This document shows positions 56,801-64,000 of a stretch of DNA of 64,000 nt, piece by piece. The position numbers and the translations under genes are program-made. Origin of the DNA: Chenopodium formosanum (taxonomy: Eukaryota; Streptophyta; Magnoliopsida; Caryophyllales; Amaranthaceae); NCBI GenBank assembly GCA_024500155.1, contig CM044869.1, positions 31,866,501 through 31,930,500 of the forward strand, given 5' to 3'. Position 1 is the stretch's first letter, and every line of letters starts with the position of its first letter. Under the pieces are notes generated by a model. That model ran no database searches and was not told the origin of the DNA. It saw nothing but the letters and a program-made list of their open reading frames with translations.

Positions 56801-57028
56801 GCTTGGGATCTTGTCTATTCGAGCGCCAAATTCGAATACTTCTGTCTGAGGTATGACTACGCCACTGCGGTGTATGATGCCCAGGTTTTAGGCCTGGAGG
56901 CATTGGCTCCAATTAAGGTATGGGCCAATATTGCCTTAAATGACGAGGAAGAGGAGAAGGAGGAAGAGGAAGAGGAGAAGCTCGAGCAGAACGATCAGGT
57001 GGCCCCAGTTGACTCTAACCAAGTTTAG
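53828..57028 (+). pseudogene. Decayed retroelement ORF ('putative gypsy-type transposon' gag-like, coiled coil)
   Basis: A degraded reading unit begins at ATG 53828 (TAG after 57 codons). Later pieces read PTEAHMAVRDIITLEASFEA, YKAAFKAGLCFPFHGGIKRI, SHNLFLCWYNKDPGLLGKKC, APLDDGTQIIVLKNWVPHPE, and an alanine/lysine-rich helical section around 56160-56400 (VKETNKKVNNLKLKLKNAG). After the plastid insert it resumes with EGQMKLAWDLVYSSAKFEYF and an acidic tail. This resembles the plant ORF type labelled putative gypsy transposon protein. Stops and frame changes are frequent. Confidence 0.55.
56435..56790 (+). other. rps16: NUPT: nuclear copy of chloroplast rps16 exon 1 and start of its group II intron
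   Basis: ATGGTAAAACTTCGTTTGAA to GAAAGCAAC (56435-56474) is the 40-bp first exon of plastid rps16 (MVKLRLKRCGRKQ). It is followed at 56475 by GTGCGAC, the group II intron 5' consensus, and then by the characteristic intron text (GACATGATCCGTTGTGG, CCACTCGAACCTGCATTG). The 3' limit near 56790 is approximate. Exon 2 is absent. It lies inside the retroelement ORF. Confidence 0.85.
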
Positions 57029-58290
57029 CCTGAGCAAACTGAAGCCAATCTCCCGACCAGCCAATCTCCTGACCAGCCGAGACCAAACGGTGCCTCCAAC
57101 TCAGTAGTCTCAACAGCCTCAGTTTTTCAGCTGGCAACTAGCCGCTTATATTTTCGGCCTGGGAGCCGAGTATTTTCTGTAATTTTAACAACAATCTTCT
57201 TTCTATCCAGATGTGGATCTGGTTGACAATCACTCTCCCGGCCTTTTGGTCGGGTTTATTTTATGAATGACGCCGACTAAGTCGGTCTTACTAAATTTGT
57301 TTCAATTTTTGCAATTTTTTATTTGTCTTCATTTCTGCATATATGTTTGAATTTTTGCCCAACTTATTAGATATATGCGGCAACTAACAAGCCGGCTGGC
57401 CTTTTGCCCCTAGGCGGCTATGTGGTTGGTTTTAAAAGTTGATTGATTGGCTTAGGAACTTTTGATACTTTAAGGAGTATGACATGTTCCTAAGTCAATC
57501 AATCACTACGATGATTGCCTCAAACCAAGCGCACAGCCGTCCAAGAAACAGGCAGTTGAGACTCAGGACCCAGGCGGTACCTGGAACTGCTCAAGTATCC
57601 GTTTTAATCGTCTGGGTATCTTACTCATATACTCAAGTATCCGTTTGCCCCATTAGGTGGACTCTTTCTAATTATACAATTTAGAATATAATCTAAGTAA
57701 AAATAACAGTGGGTTACCGGCTAGTGTCTATAGACACATAGTTTTACTGCACCATCTAGGTTCCTTTTAGATTATTTAGGGGAAACAGCTATAAATGTCT
57801 CATTAAGCTAATCAATCTCTACCGTTTGGAATAGGTTTATAGAGCAATGTACCACCCGGTTGAGTGATGATCTCTGCGACGAATTTACTAAAATGGGCGT
57901 CGGCGGATGTCGTACTCATGTTGGAGCAGACATTTATTAATTAATGTTTCACCTTACTCGATATTAAAACATTTTAGAAAATAGAAGAATTCACGAGACT
58001 CTTCAACATTTCACCTTACTCTTCAACATTTTAGAAAATTATTTACTAGAAGAAGCCACTTAAACAAACAACATAGTGGTGCAAGTGCCTAATTGGTATC
58101 AAAAACACAAAAATTATCCATCAAATTCCTTGAATTCTAAAGTAATAATAAATAAATAAAACACTAACCAAAACTTATCAAAATCCCCAACTAAGCAAAC
58201 AATTTCCATATATCTTATTGATTAAAACTAATTAAACCCATTAAAGAATATTTAAATAGGAATAATTTGAACCAGAAAAACGAATAAATT
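57029..58290. other. Non-coding, probable 3' part of the decayed retroelement and intergenic DNA
   Basis: Short repeated phrases such as CCGACCAGCCAATCTCC/TGACCAGCCGAG (57053-57084) and CTCAAGTATCCGTTT (57590, 57632) are visible. No gene recognised. I looked here for a second exon of the TOC64-like gene and did not recognise one. Confidence 0.4.
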
Positions 58291-58300
58291 AAGCACTTAC

Positions 58301-58506
58301 AAATCAGAAACTGCGAAAGTAAGATTAGTAAGGGGGTGAGGAGCTTTCGGAGGAGCAGGTTGAGGAGGAGGAACAAGTTTAAGTTTCTGAATGAATGCTC
58401 CAAAGTCTTCTTTGACGGCCTTTTTGAGCTTTTGTGTCATAAGCAAAAGAGTACCAGCCAAACCCAATCCAAGCATCACCCATATATTGGCAGAAGAAGA
58501 CGCCAT
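58301..58506 (-). CDS. First exon of a TOC64/OEP64-like outer-envelope receptor (orphan exon)
   Basis: The exon encodes 68 codons plus two bases: Met, then ASSSANIWVMLGLGLAGTLL (membrane anchor), KLKKAVKEDFGAFIQKL, LVPPPQPAPPKAPHPLTNL and TFAVSD. This closely follows the N-terminus of Arabidopsis TOC64-III, a chloroplast outer-envelope protein whose TPR domain docks chaperone-bound preproteins. A strong donor GTAAGTGC follows at 58300-58293. The amidase-like and TPR exons would lie at lower coordinates but were not recognised, so the gene is either split by large insertions or this is a fragment. Confidence 0.75.
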
Positions 58507-59038
58507 TGATAAGAAAGAGAGAGAATTTCGAGAAGAGGTTTACTGTATTTGTACTTTGTAGGTTGTTTAAGTTTAAAGGGATGGGGTTTTGGGGTTGAGG
58601 TAGGGAGAGACCTCTTGTTTGTGGTCGTTCTTGAGAAGTGAAAAATTACACGAAACTAAATGACACAAACATCTACGATTCATCAATAAACGCATTCGGC
58701 ATTCGGCATTCGGCATTCGGCAAGACGTCATCGCATTGATTTATGAAAATATTAGCCCTGAGCGATTGATGTATAAGTATTGTTTGGTTATATTGAAATT
58801 TGTATTCATAGGAAGTAAATTTCTAGACCTGAACATACTTAGTCTAGCCCGTGTGGCCCAACTCGACCCAATTCTGGGCTGGTTTTGGGTAAATTTTATC
58901 AGCCCGAAATTTTATTATTTTAGACTGGTTTGGCGACTATAAAACTGGAAAAAAAAATAATAATAAAAAATTGTACATTTAATATTATATAACTGAATAT
59001 TTTAGTTGTTATAATAAATGTTCATTTTATCAAAGAAA
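58507..59038. other. Region upstream of the TOC64-like exon
   Basis: It includes (CATTCGG)4 at about 58692-58720. A pro/gly-free stretch with CCCGTGTGGCCCAACTCGAC (about 58847) resembles repeats seen in hAT-type elements. No other gene. Confidence 0.4.
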
Positions 59039-59049
59039 TCAAAAATCAA

Positions 59050-59401
59050 GTAGAAAAAGAAAGAGAAATAGACTTAACAGGATAAAAAAAAGGAGGATCG
59101 AAAACGTAGATAGGGACAACATTAAAGTAGTTGGAAGTGGCGGAAACAATGTCGAGATGATCGTCGTCTCGTCGATACGAAGGTCATGCTTGAACCTGAC
59201 AACAGCAACGCCGCCATTGTTATTGGTTTGAGCTGTAAATTGTGGTTTGGTCTTCATCTTTAAGGAGAGAGAAAATGTGTGATTGAAAGAAGGAGGTTTG
59301 GGAAGGAAAGTGGAGGGTAGAGAGAGAGAGTGGAGTTGAGTCAGAAACACCATTTTTGGGGAGGAGAAAGAAACAAAAGTATTGATGAAGATTTTACCCA
59401 T
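59050..59401 (-). pseudogene. Photolyase-like first exon, frameshifted
   Basis: A Ser/Leu-rich N-terminus compatible with a plastid transit peptide (MVFLTQLHSLSLPSTFLPKP) leads to VAVVRFKHDLRID. This matches the start of the photolyase/cryptochrome fold (usual VVWFKHDLRVDDH), here with W changed to R. A small indel near 59170 shifts the frame; in the other frame the similarity continues as DDHLDIVSATSNYFNVVPIY and VFDP. The combination resembles plant photolyase-like proteins fused to an alpha/beta hydrolase. Later exons were not recognised. Most likely a relic. Confidence 0.6.
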
Positions 59402-59809
59402 ATCATTAAAATTACATTTTTGTTTTTTAGGACAAATGAGAGCTAATTGTGGAGGAGAAAAATAAAAGGTTCATATTCCTTAAATAAGGAAAATTTGCCT
59501 GAAATAATATCATCTTTCGCCGGTCTTTCATAAATAAAACGACCTTTTGATTATTTTAAAATAAAACCACCTTTGATACCTATCTGCTATAAATGAAACG
59601 TGACCTGTTTAACAGGTTACAAGTAACATGTGTCACAATATCAGTGGCCAACTTTTTTTAACAATTTTGTTCTTTAGAAAACCTTAAAAATAAACTCAAA
59701 TTAAAATAAAAAATAAAATAAAACCTCAGCTCTCTTCAACCCCCTGCTAGCAGCCACCACCCTTCCCCCATCCCCACCATCGGACGACACTCTCCCTTCA
59801 CGCCGACGA

Positions 59810-60316
59810 TGTAATACCTCATATTTTTATACGTATTTTTTTTAAAATAAGTATTTTGAGAAGTATTTAAATAAATTGAAATGTTTTATTTATAGTATTT
59901 TAATTATTAATTATTCACTTTAATAAGTTTGGAAATATTTTATAAAAGGAAAGTTTATTTAATTAATTATTTTATTTAAATTGTGGTTTAATTCAAGAAA
60001 GTTTTATTTTAGTAAAGTTTTATTAGGGAAGGGATTAGGAAAGATTAAACAAGGAAAGTTTAGGAGAAGGGTTTTTAGAGAAGGGGTATAAATATTCAAC
60101 ACTTGAGGCAAATCAAACTTTGCCCAGAGTGGAGAAAACCCAAGGTAAACTTCTCTCCCTTTTCTCTTTATTTTTCTTTTCTTTTTCTTTCTCTTTTCCC
60201 CCTTCCCCTTTTCGGCTTCCCCCTCACCACCGGCCACCACCACCGCCAGTGGGCCGCCGACACCAGCCACCAGTAGCACCAGCCGGCAGTGGTGGCCGGC
60301 CAGCCACCTTTTCGAA

Positions 60317-60357
<41 letters not shown>

Positions 60358-61282
60358 ATTTTAATCCTAGATCTAATTATTAATTATGAGTTTTGTGATT
60401 TGATTTTTGATGTTTGATTATGAGTAGCATGTAAAATAATTTTCAGATTTTATTTTTAATTGAAAAGTCCTAATTTTTGAAACCCTAGGTTCTTGAATTG
60501 TGAATTATTGAAGGATTATGATATGTAATGGTTTAAACCTTTGATTAAAGTGTTTTAAGGCTAAATTATAGCAAGTTTTCATTAAAATATAATGCTGAAA
60601 TTTTTGGTAGTGCATTAGAATCCGAGGGATAGGATTTGTGGCGCTTTGTGTGTTTAAGGTGTCATTGGCACCGAAGTAGAATTAAAAAAAAAGGGTTCAA
60701 CATTAAATATTACGTGGTCACTAATTATTCAAGAATTAAATTAGTATGTTTGATTGTTTGAATAGTTATTGTTGATTGAATGATTATGGTTTGAGAGTCA
60801 TCACCAAGTTTAATAATCTGTAAATAACGTAAAGTGAAAGAGATTACGCACCAAAACTCTTGGAACGTATATACCTTGAGTATGAACATATGGGGGGAGT
60901 TATGTGATCATAACTTCTACTGGAGTACAGGACGATGTACATTCCTTTTATTATTATTATGCGCAGGAATTCCGCCACTTACGAGTGGTTATTGATGCTG
61001 GCACGGTTAGCTCCCGTGTCAATAACCTCAATTTATTTGGGGGAGGTTAGTGGGAAACCCGTTCAATGCGCAGTCAACGCTAAATAAATTATGTAGTTGT
61101 TTAGTGAGAAGTTTTGTTGAATGTTGTATGTTTGAAAAACAGGTGCAACAAGGTAAGTTGTGTGTTGATAGGTAATTGTATCTTAGTGTGCTAATTACGC
61201 TTATGTACTCAGCTTTGCTGATTGTGTGTTTTGTGTGTTTGTTGGCCTTGTCTTTATCTTAGCCCTATGATGACCCATTTTT
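59810..61282 (+). repeat. Probable Ty3/gypsy solo or truncated LTR
   Basis: It starts TGTAATACCTCATATTTTTA, a common opening of plant chromovirus LTRs. A TATA-like GGTATAAATATTC (60087) lies 1.2 kb before the end region GCTTTGCTGATTGTGTG / TTGTTGGCCTTGTC. It contains a 40-plus-bp poly(A) run (60309-60355). Its 3' end abuts the reversed copia LTR, so it may be truncated. Confidence 0.45.
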
Positions 61283-61299
61283 TATGGAGAGTAGTGAAA

Positions 61300-62125
61300 C
61301 AAGTAGAGAGAAGCAACTAATTAAATCAAAAATAAAATTAATTATCAAGCAACTAATAAATCAACAAGTGCCATATTTAGGAGAAGAGTTAGGTGAGAAC
61401 CACAATGAAGGGAGGGGACCAAACTTGATCCCCAAGGAGCTCCATTTGGCCGGCCACCTATCCCCGGCTGCCACGTGGCACTCCAAGAGGAGCACCAAGG
61501 TAGCCGGTTTTGGGCTGCTGCCACGGCCCAGCAGCTGCGGCCAAGGCGCGGCTTACGGCTGCAGCCTCGGCCCAGCTAGCTGCTCGCCTTAGTTGCGGCT
61601 GCTGCCCTTGGCCGGCTGCCGTGGTTAGCACCATGCTAGTCGTGGTGTGCTAGCATGCACCAGCTAGCCTAGGCTTGGCTTGGTGCATTTGCTAGCCACC
61701 CCGGCTTTTACCAAATGCCCCTAGGCATCGATTTTCTCGGGGCATTTCGACCCTAGGGGTATTTCGGTAAATTGTTGATTTATTAGTAATTTTACCGTCT
61801 CGTCCTTTATTATTTCGACTCGACTTCCAACGCTCGAATTCGACGCTCCAAGCTCGAATTTCTAACGTCTAAATATTAATTATTCGAGTGACTCGTTAAT
61901 TCTTTTCGAATTAATTCGTCACGTCGGCTCGTTAGTTGCTTGGGTGTGACCCGAAGGGTTCAGTCAAGATTAAGCTGTAATTTAATTATACATTAATATT
62001 ACCGATTGGAAGCGGCCTCCACCTAGGCATTCCGATCACTTGACCTCACTTAATAATTAGCTTTCTAATAATTCCGAACCCTCTATCGGAATAATACACT
62101 TGTTCGAAGGACACTATTCCTATCA
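61300..62125 (-). repeat. Reversed copia LTR fragment, same family as 4836-15226
   Basis: Read on minus from 62125 it begins TGATAGGAATAGTGTCCTTC and follows the LTR through the CTAG-rich segment to about the AATAAAATTA/TTGATT region. The TATA/R/U5 part (about 500 bp) is missing. The ORF at 61284-61592 is antisense LTR text, not a gene. Confidence 0.8.
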
Positions 62126-62249
62126 GTTTTTTGTTTCATTTATAGTGGATATGTGTCAAAGCTCGTTCTATTATGAAATAATCCAAAGGTTGTTCTATTT
62201 TGGAAAGACCTCGACTCACAAAGGTGGTGTTATTCTTGGCAAATTTTCC

Positions 62250-62778
62250 TTAAATAAATCAACAATATGTTTTTAATAATAAACAAAATGTTTATGTTAA
62301 TTGAACATCCTTTATTATAAAAACAAAAATTTTATACAACTGAACAAACACAAAAATTTGTATTAATTTAAAAATAAAATGAACATTTATTTTTATAGGA
62401 ATGAACATTACATGCATGAAAATAAACATTTATTTTAGGAAAATTTGCCAAAAATTATACGACCTTTTAGCGATCGTATTAATTGAACGACCTTTGATAC
62501 ACATCTGTCGAAAATGGAACAAAAAACCTGTAACTGGTTTTGCAGGTTACATTTGACATTTGTCACATGTGTGATTGGTTAAAACTTTTTAATTTGCAAA
62601 AAAATACATTCTCAAACCCGCAGTTGTTAATGATTAAGGTCGACCTCAACTAGTCCTGGCTGAGGTCGCTGCCAAAAAGAACATTTTCTAACTGAACATA
62701 TATTACAATAATTTTGTATTCCTCAATAATCACATGTTCATTTTCATGTAGTATGATGTTCATTCTTATAATATAAAA
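62250..62778. mobile_element. Related TIR-element fragment
   Basis: GGAAAATTTGCCAAAAATTA at 62438 and CGACCTTTGATACACATCTG show another copy of the same terminal family. The stretch also has repeated TGAACAT phrases. The opposite terminus is not defined. Confidence 0.5.
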
Positions 62779-63600
62779 GAAAATTTGTCAAGAATAACAC
62801 CACCTTTCACTGATCTTCCATAAATGGAACGACCTTTAACACACATTTGCCAAAAATAAAACGTGACTGGTTGGTAACATGCTTAACAGGTTACCTATGA
62901 CACGTGTCACAATATCATTGGTCAATTTTCTTATCAAATTTTTTTAATAAAAACTCGAAAATAAAAAAAAATCTTTTAAAAAAAAACCTTAAAATTAAAA
63001 AATAAAAACTGGGAAAAAAAACCCTCCCCCCATTACCGTTAGCAACACCACCACCACCAGACCACCTGTCAAGGCTGCCACCATCGCTGGCGCCTAAAAA
63101 CCCTCCCCCATGCCGACTAAACCATTTCCCCCTTCCGTCGACTGTCTCCAACCCTTTCCGCCCTTAAACCACCACCAGAAAGTCGAAAACCCTATAACCC
63201 TAAAACAACTCGATTTTGGGGTTTTAGGGTTTTCGGGTGGTGGTTTCAAGGGGGAAGGGGTGGATATGGCCGGCTAAGGGGCAAAATGAGTTCGCCGGCA
63301 TAGGGGAGGAAGTTTGGGCGACGGCTAGTAGGGGGAGGAGGGTTTTCGAGGGTAGGGAGAGGGGTTTTAGGGTAGGGGAGGTGATTTGGGGGAAGGGGAA
63401 GGGCTGGGTTGTCAGGCTAGGTCAGGAGGGGGTACCACCGACGTCGGTAAGAAGCTCCGGCTGCCGGCGGTGGTGTTGGCGGGGTTGCTTCCGGCAAGGG
63501 GGGAGGGGTTTTTTTTTCTAGTTCAATTTTGTTTTAGGTTTTCTAATTTAAGTTTTGTTTTTTTAAATAACTATTATTAAAAAATATGTTAAAATTACAT
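62779..63600. mobile_element. Foldback-like TIR-family element
   Basis: It begins GAAAATTTGTCAAGAATAAC and CACCTTTCACTGATCTTCC, again the same terminal family. The interior is an imperfect inverted repeat centred at about 63213: CCCTCCCCCATGCCGACTAA, AAACCACCACCAGAAAGTCG and CGAAAACCCTATAACCCTAA on the left are mirrored by CGGGTGGTGGTTTCAAGGGG and GGGGTTTTAGGGTTTTCGGG on the right. The right terminus is unclear. ORFs here are low-complexity Gly/Arg text. Confidence 0.5.
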
Positions 63601-64000
63601 TTTTAGTTGATTTTTTAATAGCCTGGCCTGAAAAGCCTGTACTACCCGGCCATTTTGGGCGAGTTTTGGCACAAAAATTCTGGCTTAAATCTTGGCCTGA
63701 CCAGGCCTTATTTTTTTGCTCTCAACCCGACTCGTCCAATGATCACCTCTATTAAGACCTTAATGAAAACTGAAACTCATAGGAATTTTCTAAATGGGTT
63801 TGGTTGATGTAGACACCTAAAAATGTCTCTCTAACCGAAACCTGAAACCAAATGATGAGTAAAACATGTTAACGTTATGTGGTTTGAGTAGAGTATTGAT
63901 TAAAATGAGCACTTGAATTATTTAATACCCCCATACCATTTCATTTTCCTAGCCCACTTTTATTTCCATTTTGAGCCCAAACTTTTTATATAATTGTAGG
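63601..64000. other. No gene recognised
   Basis: Contains repeated GGCCTG/AGGCC phrases (CTGGCCTGAAAAGCCTG, TTGGCCTGACCAGGCC) at 63622-63705 that form small inverted repeats, as in hAT-like repeats. Otherwise AT-rich. Confidence 0.4.

Larger units (their letters stand above)
59488..62249. mobile_element. TIR element (MULE-like) containing nested LTRs, 2.76 kb
   Basis: The left end GGAAAATTTGCCTGAAATAA and right end, inverted, GGAAAATTTGCCAAGAATAA remain similar over about 120 bp (CACCTTTG, TATAAATGAAAC). Flanks carry TTAAATAA on both sides (59480-59487 and 62250-62257; 9 bp if one shared C is counted). The interior is mostly a gypsy LTR and a reversed copia LTR. No transposase. Confidence 0.75.

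Noticed and set aside
60120..60383. 87-aa ORF with poly-Lys end
   Set aside because: CT-rich tract plus poly(A) run; no domain and lies in an LTR.
61284..61592. 102-aa ORF
   Set aside because: It is antisense sequence of the copia LTR family.
63185..63237. Interstitial telomere repeat
   Set aside because: Only a few CCCTAAA-like words within an inverted repeat, not a tandem TTTAGGG array.
62915..63580. Gly-rich ORFs on both strands near 63.2 kb
   Set aside because: They follow the skewed arms of a foldback repeat, without domain features.

Overview
This is nuclear DNA of a flowering plant. The evidence is spliced genes with plant introns, Ty1/copia and Ty3/gypsy Tat-type retrotransposons, Mutator (MULE) and hAT transposons, MITEs, and a piece of plastid rps16. 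The species cannot be fixed from the sequence; a eudicot is likely.

Region by region. (1) 1-1626: a retroelement-like fragment and an AT-rich upstream region. (2) 1627-19480: one host gene, a CAR-type C2-domain protein (ABA-signalling family). It has three exons (1627-1797, 18507-18602, 19190-19480) and a 16.7-kb first intron. That intron is a transposon nest: a hAT element (2186-2957), a SINE-like repeat, two MITEs, and a second hAT element (4545-15623). The second hAT is split by a nearly complete, very young copia element (4836-15226, 1435-bp LTRs, TSD ATACG). A 1.1-kb MULE-type MITE (17142-18266) follows. (3) 20499-26501: a 6.0-kb MULE with a 9-bp TSD. It carries a damaged transposase fused to an OTU-like domain, a plant-mobile-domain ORF on the other strand, a 57-bp minisatellite, and palindromic TTTGACC/GGTCAAA arrays near both ends. 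(4) 26736-27604: an 869-bp MULE MITE, next to a second MULE relic (about 27614-31061) with a GRF zinc-finger ORF and a transposase whose intron holds a 188-bp MITE. That relic is cut by a truncated copia LTR (31062-32251). (5) 32257-about 51140: a large decayed Tat/Ogre-like gypsy region bounded by 2.4-2.7-kb direct repeats. It contains a serial array of gag and retropepsin-like modules, antisense ORF relics, a G-patch ORF and a mutated integrase, and no reverse transcriptase that I can find. (6) 52900-57500: another decayed retroelement with a G-box-rich, TATA-containing LTR-like segment, whose ORF is interrupted by a NUPT of chloroplast rps16 exon 1 plus intron start. (7) 58301-59401, minus strand: two orphan first exons, one matching TOC64/OEP64 and one frameshifted photolyase-like exon. 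(8) 59488-62249: a TIR element nesting a gypsy LTR and a reversed copia LTR, followed to the end by related TIR-element fragments.

Only the CAR gene looks like a complete host gene. The copia element is the only one with a long intact pol ORF, and it lacks a recognisable protease. The rest is a layered record of insertions whose order can be partly read from TSDs and nesting.
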